A stretch of 5,988 nucleotides of DNA from an uncultured Campylobacter sp. (GCF_938030815.1 NZ_CALHII010000273.1:1-5988); one strand, 5' to 3'. Positions 1 through 5,367 are shown, counted from the stretch's first letter. A program made the numbers and translations. The notes: generated by a model from the letters alone, not told the origin.

Positions 1-800
1 TGATGAAGCACCTCGCCCTTTTCGTTTATAATATCGTAATCGAGCCTGCCGGAATACTCTTTAGGATCGAAATCGGTTAGGAATTTTCCTTTTTTGATAT
101 AGATCGTCTTAATAGGATAAAATAATTTTATAATGTCTTGTTTTTTGTAACCGAGTGCGCGAAATAGGATCGTGATCGGAACCTTGCGCCTTTTATTTAT
201 GCGCACGTATAGTACGTCTTTTACGTCATATTCGAAGTATAGCCAGCTGCCGCGATCAGGTATTATTTGAGCGGTGTAGATAAGTTTATTTAGAACCGTC
301 GGGCTCTCTTCCTCTTTGAAGATTACGCCCGGGCTTCTGTGCAGCTGATTTACGACGACACGCTCTACGCCATTTATAATAAATGAAATTCTATCGGTCA
401 TTAGAGGAATGTCGCGAATGAATATATCTTGCTCTTTGATCTCTTTTACGCCGATTTTTTTGCCCGTCTTTTCATCGCGCTCATGCACTAGCAGGCGGAG
501 CTTCATCTTTAAATTTACGGAGTAGGTAAGACCTCTTTCCATGCATTCTCTGATCGAATACTTTGGCTTTGAAATTTCGCTGCTTACATACTCGATGCTT
601 AGTCTGTTCTGTACGTCGTGGATAGGAAAAATGGCTTTGAAAACCTTCTCTATGCCGCTTTCATCGTCTGAGTTGTCAAGATTTAAAAAATGATCAAAAC
701 TTTTCTTTTGCAGTTGTAATAAATTCGGAATTTCAATGTCTTTGGGGACCTTTGAAAAATCCACCCTAAGACGATTTCCTGAATATAGGCTGTTTAACAT
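1..800 (-). CDS. rpoB: RNA polymerase beta subunit, N-terminal part (3' end outside window)
   Basis: This is the beta subunit of the core RNA polymerase, which forms one side of the catalytic cleft and binds rifampicin. The frame is open from the ATG at 798-800 to the left edge, giving 266 codons and two bases of a protein that is normally about 1,380 residues in this group. The start reads MLNSLYSGNRLRVDFSK, the usual epsilonproteobacterial beta N-terminus. Residues 88-106 (ERGLTYSVNLKMKLRLLV) and 143-160 (NGVERVVVNQLHRSPGVI) are conserved beta-protrusion blocks; the second surrounds the N-terminal rifampicin-cluster position equivalent to E. coli V146. A Shine-Dalgarno GAGG (808-811) lies 7 bases before the ATG. 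It follows rplL with a 90-base gap holding two hairpins. Whether rpoB is fused to rpoC, as in Helicobacter, cannot be seen here. The identification is certain. Confidence 0.98.
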   Translation of the reverse strand, partial: MLNSLYSGNRLRVDFSKVPKDIEIPNLLQLQKKSFDHFLNLDNSDDESGIEKVFKAIFPIHDVQNRLSIEYVSSEISKPKYSIRECMERGLTYSVNLKMKLRLLVHERDEKTGKKIGVKEIKEQDIFIRDIPLMTDRISFIINGVERVVVNQLHRSPGVIFKEEESPTVLNKLIYTAQIIPDRGSWLYFEYDVKDVLYVRINKRRKVPITILFRALGYKKQDIIKLFYPIKTIYIKKGKFLTDFDPKEYSGRLDYDIINEKGEVLH

Positions 801-834
801 TCCACTACCTCGTAGTTGTATTTTAAAGAAAGAA

Positions 835-857
835 GTGCCGATACAACGCATCGGCAC
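835..857 (-). promoter_or_regulatory. Hairpin between rplL and rpoB, possible attenuator
   Basis: A perfect 8-bp inverted repeat (GTGCCGAT at 835-842, ATCGGCAC at 850-857) encloses a 7-base loop. On the transcribed strand it is followed by a broken pyrimidine run, CTTCTTTCTTT, and then the rpoB ribosome binding site. The stem is GC-rich enough to be stable, but the U-tract is interrupted, so partial termination (attenuation) or RNA processing fits better than full termination. Enteric bacteria are known to have an attenuator and an RNase III site in the equivalent rplL-rpoB gap. The structure is seen in the sequence; its function is inferred. Confidence 0.6.
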
Positions 858-867
858 ACATTTGTAT

Positions 868-887
868 GCAAAATTTTAAAATTTCGC
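868..887 (-). repeat. AT-rich hairpin just downstream of rplL
   Basis: A 14-base perfect palindrome (871-884) is extended by two G-C pairs (868/887 and 869/886) across one A·C mismatch (870/885), giving an imperfect 10-bp stem. It begins three bases after the rplL stop codon on the transcribed strand. It has no U-tract of its own. It may protect the rplL message 3' end or act together with the hairpin at 835-857. It shares a 12-base palindromic core with hairpins at 1811-1834 and 4101-4128. Confidence 0.45.
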
Positions 888-890
888 GAT

Positions 891-1274
891 TTATTTGAGT
901 TCGACTTTAGCGCCGGCTTCTTCAAGCTCTTTTTTAGCCTTCTCGGCATCTTCTTTGTTAAGTCCCTCTTTAAGAACGGACGGAGTAGCCTCGGTAGCGT
1001 CTTTGGCTTCTTTTAAACCAAGACCTGTTAGGGCGCGAACAACCTTAATTACGTTGATTTTCTTGTCACCCGCATCAAGCAATACGACGTCGAATTCCGT
1101 TTTCTCTTCAGCCGCTGCCGCACCTGCGCCGCCAGCACCTACGCCGCCTGCTACCATAACTGGAGCTGCGCTTACGCCGAATTTTTCCTCAAATTTTTTA
1201 ACTAGTTCGCTAAGCTCTAGTACCGAACGATTAGAGATATACTCCAAAACCTCTTCATCTGTTGAAATTGCCAT
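891..1274 (-). CDS. rplL: 50S ribosomal protein L7/L12
   Basis: L7/L12 is the multicopy stalk protein that recruits and activates translation GTPases such as EF-Tu and EF-G on the 50S subunit. The 127-residue product has normal length and the full domain order: an N-terminal dimerisation helix region (about 1-35, EEVLEYISNRSVLELSELV), an Ala/Gly-rich flexible hinge (about 36-56) and a C-terminal globular domain (about 57-127) with the conserved block INVIKVVRALTGLGLKEAKD that contacts the GTPases. An AGGAG (1281-1285) sits 6 bases before the ATG, which fixes the start. It lies 20 bases after the rplJ stop, consistent with cotranscription; four or six copies bind each L10. Higher copy number than rpoB in the cell would be matched by the hairpins that follow it. 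Confidence 0.98.
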   Translation of the reverse strand: MAISTDEEVLEYISNRSVLELSELVKKFEEKFGVSAAPVMVAGGVGAGGAGAAAAEEKTEFDVVLLDAGDKKINVIKVVRALTGLGLKEAKDATEATPSVLKEGLNKEDAEKAKKELEEAGAKVELK

Positions 1275-1294
1275 TTTATTCTCCTAAATTTTAA

Positions 1295-1774
1295 TTAAGC
1301 GCTAGCTTCTTTTTTCTGCTTAAGCGCATTGAGGCCGATCGTAAAATTTTGAATCGGCGCATTCCATACTTGAAGCAGCATCGCGATAAGCTCGTCTCTC
1401 GAAGGCATCTTCGAAAGCGCTCTAACCTTATCTATGCCGGCTACTTCCCCATCGATATGAGCGGTCTTAAGCTTAAAAATTTCATTTTTCTCTTCAAATT
1501 TAGCCGCTACTTTACATACAGAAAGCTGCTCGCCCCATAAGAAGATATTGGTATCTTTAAAGCTAAGTCCGTTTTTTTCGGCATTTTTTAATGCGATATT
1601 GGCTAGGGTGTTTTTGATAACTCGAACCTTTACGCCCGCTTCGCGCGCGCTATTTCGAAGATCTTCAAGCTGCTTAACGCTAAGGCCTTTAAAATCGGAA
1701 ATTACTATAGCTTCACTAGCTTTGAAAGCCTCGCCAAGCTCCGCTACTATCTTTGATTTTTCGTCTCTCGTCAT
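1295..1774 (-). CDS. rplJ: 50S ribosomal protein L10
   Basis: L10 anchors the L7/L12 dimers to 23S rRNA and L11 at the base of the ribosomal stalk. The 159-residue product has the N-terminal rRNA-binding domain (SEAIVISDFKGLSVKQLEDL at about 19-38, VKVRVIKNTLANIALKNA at about 48-65) and a long C-terminal helix (about 124-154, SRDELIAMLLQVWNAP onward) that carries the L12 dimers. The family is usually 155-175 residues, so the protein is complete. The start is supported by AGGAG at 1780-1784, 5 bases before the ATG. A 113-base leader separates it from rplA and appears to fold into the L10-binding structure described separately, so synthesis of rplJ and rplL is probably repressed by the L10-L12 complex. 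The identification is certain; the regulation is inferred from structure. Confidence 0.97.
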   Translation of the reverse strand: MTRDEKSKIVAELGEAFKASEAIVISDFKGLSVKQLEDLRNSAREAGVKVRVIKNTLANIALKNAEKNGLSFKDTNIFLWGEQLSVCKVAAKFEEKNEIFKLKTAHIDGEVAGIDKVRALSKMPSRDELIAMLLQVWNAPIQNFTIGLNALKQKKEASA

Positions 1775-1788
1775 TAGGTCTCCTTTCC

Positions 1789-1867
1789 GATCGGTGATTT
1801 CAAGCCAAGCGATCGAAATTTTAAAATTTCGATCAATTAAGTCAAAAACCTTGAGCTATCTCCAATC
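1789..1867 (-). promoter_or_regulatory. Probable L10 (ribosomal stalk) autoregulatory leader of rplJ
   Basis: The leader RNA upstream of rplJ can fold into a layered helix. An outer stem pairs 1862-1867 (GATTGG in the RNA sense) with 1789-1794 (CCGATC), six pairs including one G-U. An inner stem pairs 1850-1854 (TCAAG) with 1800-1804 (CTTGA). Between them lies an asymmetric internal loop, AGATAGC opposite AATCA, purine-rich like a kink-turn. A 24-base perfect palindrome (1811-1834) forms a terminal hairpin. The outer stem ends 4 bases before the rplJ Shine-Dalgarno. This layout matches the known L10 leader family, in which L10-L12 binding controls rplJ-rplL translation. Pairings are seen by eye; membership in the family is inferred. 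Confidence 0.65.
1811..1834. repeat. 24-base perfect palindrome (hairpin) in the rplJ leader
   Basis: GATCGAAATTTT is followed at once by its reverse complement, giving 12-base arms with no spacer; in RNA the central TTAA would be the loop and ten pairs the stem. It sits inside the proposed L10 leader as the terminal arm. It is not followed by a T-run on the transcribed strand, so it is unlikely to be an intrinsic terminator. Confidence 0.75.
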
Positions 1868-1887
1868 TAAGATAAAAATTTAAAATT

Positions 1888-2589
1888 TTATTTTAAATCG
1901 ATTATTTCTTGATTATCTAGCGTAACCGCAGGACTCATAGTAAGTGAAAGCGATGCATGAGTTACGTATCTACCCTTCGCAGTCGCTGGCTTATGCTTAT
2001 TTATGGTTTTGATAAACGTCGTAAGATTGTCTAAAAGCTGCTCTTTGCTAAAGCTCGCCTTGCCAAGGCCTGCGTGGATATTTCCCTGCTTATCGACGCG
2101 GAAATTTACCTGTCCACCCTTAGCATTTTTAACGGCCTGAGCGACATCCATAGTAACGGTACCGGTTTTAGGGTTCGGCATAACGCCTTTTGGACCGAGA
2201 ATACGACCTACCTTACCGACTAGTCCCATTAAATTTGGAGTAGCGATAAGAACGTCGAAATTTATATTTCCTTTTTGAATCTCTTCGATCAGATCATCGG
2301 CACCCACGATATCGGCACCCGCTTCGCTAGCCTCGCTAGCTTTTGCGTCTTTTGCAATCACGGCTACTCGAACGCTCTTGCCAGTGCCGGCAGGCAAAAC
2401 GACTGAGCCGCGCACCATCTGATCGGCATGTCTTGGATCTACGTTTAGTTTAAGAGCGATCTCCACCGTCTCATCAAATTTAGCAGAAGCTAAAGTTTTT
2501 ACCGTGCTTACCGCTTCGTCTACACTATAAATTTTATTTACGTCAACTTTTTTTAAAAGTTCGTTGAATCTTTTTGAATTTTTTGGCAT
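1888..2589 (-). CDS. rplA: 50S ribosomal protein L1
   Basis: L1 forms the mobile L1 stalk next to the ribosomal E site, where it helps move deacylated tRNA out; in many bacteria it also represses its own operon by binding mRNA. The 233-residue length is typical. Visible family blocks are the N-terminal strand FDETVEIALKLNVDPRHAD (about 38-56), RGSVVLPAGTGK (about 59-70), the signature LGPKGVMPNPKTGTV (about 131-145) and the C-terminal TFIKTINKHKPATAKGRYV (about 191-209). GGAG at 2596-2599 lies 6 bases before the ATG. It follows rplK with a 56-base gap. I did not recognise a clear L1-binding mRNA motif upstream of rplK or rplA, so autoregulation by L1 is not shown here. Confidence 0.98.
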   Translation of the reverse strand: MPKNSKRFNELLKKVDVNKIYSVDEAVSTVKTLASAKFDETVEIALKLNVDPRHADQMVRGSVVLPAGTGKSVRVAVIAKDAKASEASEAGADIVGADDLIEEIQKGNINFDVLIATPNLMGLVGKVGRILGPKGVMPNPKTGTVTMDVAQAVKNAKGGQVNFRVDKQGNIHAGLGKASFSKEQLLDNLTTFIKTINKHKPATAKGRYVTHASLSLTMSPAVTLDNQEIIDLK

Positions 2590-2613
2590 ATATTTCTCCG
2601 CAATTAAAGTGCT

Positions 2614-2637
2614 ACCGCTTTTTTAAACCTTAGCGGT
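2614..2637 (-). repeat. Small stem-loop between rplK and rplA
   Basis: A 6-bp inverted repeat (ACCGCT at 2614-2619, AGCGGT at 2632-2637) encloses a 12-base A/T-rich loop in the 56-base gap. There is no U-tract after it on the transcribed strand, so it is not an intrinsic terminator. It may be an mRNA stability or translational element, or chance. Confidence 0.3.
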
Positions 2638-2645
2638 CAAAAGGT

Positions 2646-3071
2646 CTAGTCAGTGACCGTAATGCCCATAGAGCGAGCCGAACCGGCTATAATCCTAGCA
2701 GCCTGCTCTCTATCTTTGGTATTAAGATCGGCGATCTTTTTCTCGACGATCTCTAAAATCTGAGCTTTCGTTAAGGACGCTACCTTCTTTTTAAGAGGGT
2801 TGTCCGAGCCTTTATCTATCTTCGCCGCTTTTTTGATCAAATCCGTCGCAGGCGGCTGCTTAGTGATGAAAGTAAAGCTTTTATCGGCATAAACCGTGAT
2901 GATGACCGGGATATTAAAGCCCGCCATATCTTTGGTTCGCTCGTTAAACGCTTTGCAAAATTCCATAATATTAACACCCTTTTGTCCTAATGCAGGACCT
3001 ACCGGCGGGCTTGGATTTGCTTTTGCGGCCGCTATTTGCAGCTTGATTTCGCCAACAACTTTCTTAGCCAT
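2646..3071 (-). CDS. rplK: 50S ribosomal protein L11
   Basis: L11 binds the GTPase-associated region of 23S rRNA, supports the stalk base and is needed for stringent-response activation by RelA-type enzymes. The 141-residue product is the standard length. The N-terminal domain carries the proline-rich switch PSPPVGPALGQKGVNIMEFC (about 21-40), where thiostrepton-type antibiotics act, followed by FITKQPPATDLIKKAA (about 68-83). The C-terminal rRNA-binding domain ends with AARIIAGSARSMGITV (about 124-139). AAGGAGT at 3078-3084 lies 6 bases upstream of the ATG. It starts 20 bases after nusG ends, so both are probably on one message. No residue change of note was seen in the antibiotic-binding proline region. 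Confidence 0.98.
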   Translation of the reverse strand: MAKKVVGEIKLQIAAAKANPSPPVGPALGQKGVNIMEFCKAFNERTKDMAGFNIPVIITVYADKSFTFITKQPPATDLIKKAAKIDKGSDNPLKKKVASLTKAQILEIVEKKIADLNTKDREQAARIIAGSARSMGITVTD

Positions 3072-3091
3072 AAATTTACTCCTTATAAAAT

Positions 3092-3622
3092 TTAAATAAT
3101 CTTTTCAACTTGCGAATATGAAATTTCAATCGGCGTGCTTCGTCCGAAGATCGAAACATTGAGGCGAAGCTTGCCGTGGATCATATCATACTCTTCTACG
3201 ATGCCGTTGAAATTAGCAAAAGGTCCATCGACGATCCTAACCGTCTCGCCCTCATCAAAATTAATCTTGGGCTTAGGAGCCTCGCGATTATTGATCTTTT
3301 CTAGAATTATCTCGATATCTTTTTCCGGTAGCGCAGAGGGCTTTTTCGCCTCGCCGATAAAGCGACTGACCTTAGGCAGCATCTGGATTCTATGCCACAA
3401 AGTGGTGTCCAGATCTAAATTTGCAAAACAATACCCTGGATATAAGCTGCGCTCTTTGATGGTTTGCTTTGTATTTTTGACCTCTATAACATCTTCGGTA
3501 GGCACTAACACTTCGCCGATCTTAGCCTCCAGCGCTTCGTCTTGCTTTAGCGCTTCTATTGCACGCTTTACCGCCATCTCGCTGCCGGCGTAAGTTTGTA
3601 TCGCATACCATTTATTTGCCAT
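3092..3622 (-). CDS. nusG: Transcription termination/antitermination factor NusG
   Basis: NusG binds the RNA polymerase clamp, raises processivity and links polymerase to Rho or to the leading ribosome through S10. The 176-residue product is standard length. It opens with the NGN domain motif KWYAIQTYAGSEMAVKRAIE (4-23), has the conserved LYPGYCFANLDLD block (about 61-73) and ends with a KOW domain (about 124-176, GETVRIVDGPFANFNGIVEE). There is no insert between the two domains. AAGGAT (3629-3634) lies 6 bases before the ATG. It starts 14 bases after the secE stop; secE-nusG adjacency is conserved in bacteria and supports both calls. Confidence 0.98.
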   Translation of the reverse strand: MANKWYAIQTYAGSEMAVKRAIEALKQDEALEAKIGEVLVPTEDVIEVKNTKQTIKERSLYPGYCFANLDLDTTLWHRIQMLPKVSRFIGEAKKPSALPEKDIEIILEKINNREAPKPKINFDEGETVRIVDGPFANFNGIVEEYDMIHGKLRLNVSIFGRSTPIEISYSQVEKII

Positions 3623-3636
3623 ATTGCGATCCTTAC

Positions 3637-3810
3637 TTAAGCAGTTATCAAAGCGGACATAATAAGATCCACTAGCGCTAAGAACAGTGCGATAACTACG
3701 ACTACGACTACTACAGAGATATATGCTGTTTTAGTCTGATCTTTAGTCGGGAAAATTACCTTATCTAACTCTATCTTTGCTTGTTTATAATACTCTTTTA
3801 CTTTTTCCAT
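3637..3810 (-). CDS. secE: Preprotein translocase subunit SecE
   Basis: SecE is the small essential clamp of the SecYEG channel in the inner membrane. The product is 57 residues, beginning MEKVKEYYKQAKIELDKVIF, an amphipathic helix that lies on the cytoplasmic face, followed by the conserved PTKDQTKTAY turn (about 21-30) and a single membrane segment (about 31-55) with an unusual run of seven valines. It is the one-span form, unlike the three-span E. coli SecE. The frame remains open further upstream to 3852, but that extension (MGVRIPLALPRG) is a translation of the tRNA-Trp 3' half, so it is rejected. The ATG at 3808-3810 has GAGGAT (3816-3821) 5 bases upstream. The ribosome binding site begins one base after the tRNA CCA end. 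Confidence 0.95.
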   Translation of the reverse strand: MEKVKEYYKQAKIELDKVIFPTKDQTKTAYISVVVVVVVIALFLALVDLIMSALITA

Positions 3811-3822
3811 ACCCAATCCTCG

Positions 3823-3898
3823 TGGCAGGGCAAGAGGGATTCGAACCCCCAACCATCGGATTTGGAATCCGGCGCTCTACCGTTGGAGCTATTGCCCT
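3823..3898 (-). tRNA. trnW: tRNA-Trp (anticodon CCA), with encoded 3' CCA
   Basis: A complete 76-base cloverleaf is visible. The acceptor stem pairs AGGGCAA (3892-3898) with TTGCCCT (3827-3833). The D arm contains AGCTC/GAGC, the anticodon loop TTCCAAA (3861-3867) has CCA at 3863-3865, and the T arm is GGGGG-TTCGAAT-CCCTC with one G-T pair. The discriminator is G (3826), as expected for bacterial tRNA-Trp, and CCA is encoded at 3823-3825. It lies 7 bases after the rpmG stop and 12 bases before the secE ATG, so it must be cut out of a polycistronic transcript. tRNA-Trp at this position is a known arrangement in epsilonproteobacteria and several other phyla. Confidence 0.97.
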
Positions 3899-3905
3899 AT
3901 AACAA

Positions 3906-4079
3906 TTAGCCTTTTAACTTGACTTCTTTATGAAGCGTGTGCTTTTTTAATCTGGGGCAATATTTTTTAAGTTCTAGTTTTTCGGTCGTAGTTTTGCTAT
4001 TTTTATAAGTAGTATAGTTAATATCGCCACTTTCGGAGCATTTTAATCCGACCTTTACTCTACTTGAATTCTTTGCCAT
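3906..4079 (-). CDS. rpmG: 50S ribosomal protein L33
   Basis: L33 is a small protein of the 50S subunit near the E site. The frame from the ATG at 4077-4079 encodes 57 residues beginning MAKNSSRVKVGLKCSESGD and containing the family blocks NYTTYKNSKTTTEKLELKKY (21-40) and CPRLKKHTLHKEVK (41-54). The family comes in zinc-binding (two CxxC pairs) and zinc-free forms; here one Cys of each pair remains (C14 and C41) while the partners are Ser17 and Leu44, so the four-Cys zinc site is absent. AAGGAAA (4084-4090) is a good ribosome binding site 4 bases upstream. It lies between the tuf terminator and tRNA-Trp. Identification is sure from sequence and position. Confidence 0.95.
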   Translation of the reverse strand: MAKNSSRVKVGLKCSESGDINYTTYKNSKTTTEKLELKKYCPRLKKHTLHKEVKLKG

Positions 4080-4094
4080 TTGGTTTCCTTGAAT

Positions 4095-4128
4095 AAAAAA
4101 GCAAGCGGAATTTTAAAATTCCGCTTGC
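4095..4128 (-). terminator. Strong intrinsic terminator directly after tuf
   Basis: A 28-base perfect palindrome (4101-4128) gives 14-base arms: an eight-base outer arm GCAAGCGG paired with CCGCTTGC and an AT-rich inner part. On the transcribed strand it is followed by TTTTTTATT (4092-4100), the classic intrinsic-terminator layout. It starts only six bases after the tuf stop codon (TAA, 4135-4137). A second run of six T precedes it on the same strand. Because only 15 bases remain between the T-run and the rpmG ATG, the genes downstream must depend on readthrough, processing, or a promoter upstream of the hairpin. Confidence 0.88.
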
Positions 4129-4134
4129 AAAAAA

Positions 4135-5322
4135 TTAAGCGATGATTTTCGAAACGACGCCTGAACCTACGGTATGACCGCCTTCGCGAATCGCGAAGCG
4201 AGTACCTTGCTCAAGAGCAATCGGGGCGATTAGCTCAACGGTAATCTTAACATTATCGCCAGGCATTACCATCTCCGTTCCCTCAGGAAGGGTAATCGAA
4301 CCGGTAACATCTGTCGTACGAACGTAAAACTGCGGTCTATAATTATTAAAGAATGGAGTATGGCGTCCGCCCTCTTCTTTAGTTAGGATATAAACCTCGC
4401 CCTCAAATTTAGTATGAGGAGTGATAGATTTTGGTTTGCATAAAACCATACCGCGCTCTACTTCCTCTTTCTTAGTACCGCGCAATAAAACACCTACGTT
4501 ATCGCCGGCTTCACCTTGGTCCATCTCTTTTCTAAACATCTCAACGCCGGTAACGGTAGTAGTTTGAGTAGGTTTAATACCTACGATCTCGATAGTATCG
4601 CCAACTTTAACTATACCTTTTTCGATTCTACCGGTTACAACGGTACCGCGACCGGAAATCGAGAAAATATCTTCGATCGGAAGAAGGAAATCTTTATCGG
4701 TATCGCGAACAGGAGTTGGAATATAGCTATCAACGGCATCCATAAGCTCCATAATCTTTGCAGACCACTCACCATCTTGTCCGGCTTTAGCCTCTTCAAG
4801 AGCCTTAAGCGCAGAACCTTTAATGATCGGAGTCTCGTCGCCAGGGAATTTATACTCTTTAAGAAGATCTCTAACTTCCTCTTCGACTAGCTCTAAAAGA
4901 TCCGGATCATCAACCATGTCGGTTTTATTTAAGAAAACTACGATATATGGAACGCCTACCTGGCGAGAAAGTAAGATGTGCTCGCGAGTTTGAGGCATAG
5001 GACCGTCTGCAGCGGAAACAACTAAAATAGCTCCGTCCATCTGAGCCGCGCCGGTAATCATATTTTTTACGTAGTCGGCGTGACCAGGGCAGTCAACGTG
5101 AGCATAGTGACGTTTCTCGGTCTCATATTCGATGTGAGACGTAGCGATAGTAATACCGCGCTCTTTTTCCTCTGGAGCGTTATCGATATTGTCGTAGTCT
5201 TTTAGCTCGGCTAGACCCTTCCTGGAAAGAACAGCAGAAATAGCAGCTGTCAAAGTAGTCTTACCATGGTCTACATGGGCTATTATCGCTATATTTCTTA
5301 TGTTATCTCGGCTCTCCAACAT
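4135..5322 (-). CDS. tuf: Elongation factor Tu, with N-terminus replaced by TypA sequence (chimeric frame)
   Basis: EF-Tu delivers aminoacyl-tRNA to the ribosomal A site as a GTP complex. The frame encodes 395 residues. From about residue 25 it is an ordinary Campylobacter-type EF-Tu with G2 RGITI (about 55-59), G3 DCPGH (about 77-81), G4 NKTD (about 132-135), G5 GSAL, both beta-barrel domains and the C-terminus REGGHTVGSGVVSKIIA. The first 24 residues (MLESRDNIRNIAIIAHVDHG and on) are not EF-Tu: the expected start of the MAKEKFxRxKPHVNIGTIG type is missing and the sequence matches the start of TypA/BipA. Codon choice also changes there: all four Ile before the P-loop are ATA, whereas later Ile are almost all ATT/ATC. 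The true tuf start is absent; reliable tuf sequence is 4135 to about 5277. Confidence 0.93.
   Translation of the reverse strand: MLESRDNIRNIAIIAHVDHGKTTLTAAISAVLSRKGLAELKDYDNIDNAPEEKERGITIATSHIEYETEKRHYAHVDCPGHADYVKNMITGAAQMDGAILVVSAADGPMPQTREHILLSRQVGVPYIVVFLNKTDMVDDPDLLELVEEEVRDLLKEYKFPGDETPIIKGSALKALEEAKAGQDGEWSAKIMELMDAVDSYIPTPVRDTDKDFLLPIEDIFSISGRGTVVTGRIEKGIVKVGDTIEIVGIKPTQTTTVTGVEMFRKEMDQGEAGDNVGVLLRGTKKEEVERGMVLCKPKSITPHTKFEGEVYILTKEEGGRHTPFFNNYRPQFYVRTTDVTGSITLPEGTEMVMPGDNVKITVELIAPIALEQGTRFAIREGGHTVGSGVVSKIIA
5251..5277. other. Probable artificial junction between tuf and typA (shared P-loop)
   Basis: These 27 bases encode HVDHGKTTL, common to EF-Tu and TypA. On the left, codon 5248-5250 and onward read TAAISAVLSRKG, specific to EF-Tu. 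On the right, codon 5278-5280 is Ala (AHVDHGK), as in TypA, where EF-Tu has Gly (GHVDHGK). The switch therefore lies within this interval. A short identical stretch in a conserved GTPase motif is a typical place for a metagenomic assembler to join two genomes. A real recombination event is possible but much less likely given the change of codon usage and gene context. Confidence 0.8.
5251..5322 (-). CDS. typA: 5' fragment of typA/bipA (ribosome-associated GTPase TypA)
   Basis: TypA/BipA is a translational GTPase related to EF-G that assists 50S assembly, notably under stress. Only its first ~24 codons are present: MLESRDNIRNIAIIAHVDHG followed by KTTL. The IRNIAIIAHVDHGKTTL block is the hallmark TypA N-terminus; LepA has a different block of the IIAHIDHGKSTL kind and EF-G one of the MAHIDAGKTTT kind, so both are excluded. 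The ATG at 5320-5322 has a purine-rich AAAGAGAAG 3 bases upstream, plausible as a ribosome binding site. A candidate promoter (5368-5396) and yigZ lie upstream with matching codon style. The rest of typA has been replaced by the tuf body at the junction. The donor organism is not identified. Confidence 0.75.
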
Positions 5323-5367
5323 ATACTTCTCTTTCTATTATAACTTATCATAAAATCTACGGGGTAT

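Noticed and set aside
895..1287. Long plus-strand open frame opposite rplL
   Set aside because: It is antisense to a certain ribosomal protein gene, encodes a low-complexity Ser/Ala/Pro product, and arises from the codon bias of rplL.
1869..1874. TATCTT as a -10 box for a separate rplJ promoter
   Set aside because: Transcription would start within the outer stem of the proposed L10 leader and break it, and no convincing upstream element is seen beyond general A/T richness.
2614..2637. Intrinsic terminator between rplK and rplA
   Set aside because: The stem is only 6 bp with a 12-base loop and no T-run follows on the transcribed strand.
3135..3593. Plus-strand open frame opposite nusG
   Set aside because: It lies entirely within a clear nusG gene on the other strand and shows no recognisable domain. 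The same applies to the shorter plus-strand frames opposite rplJ, rplK and tuf.
3811..3852. N-terminal extension of SecE by 14 residues
   Set aside because: It is the translated 3' half of tRNA-Trp; the internal ATG at 3808-3810 has a good ribosome binding site and gives the normal SecE start.
4135..5322. A genuine EF-Tu/TypA hybrid as a new protein type
   Set aside because: Only the P-loop strand is exchanged, the domain content is unchanged, and the codon usage and gene neighbourhood change at the same point; a chimeric assembly explains all of this more simply.
5337..5342. TATAAT as a -10 box before typA
   Set aside because: It lies only 14 bases from the ATG and would give almost no leader for the ribosome binding site; the pair at 5391-5396 and 5368-5373 is better placed.
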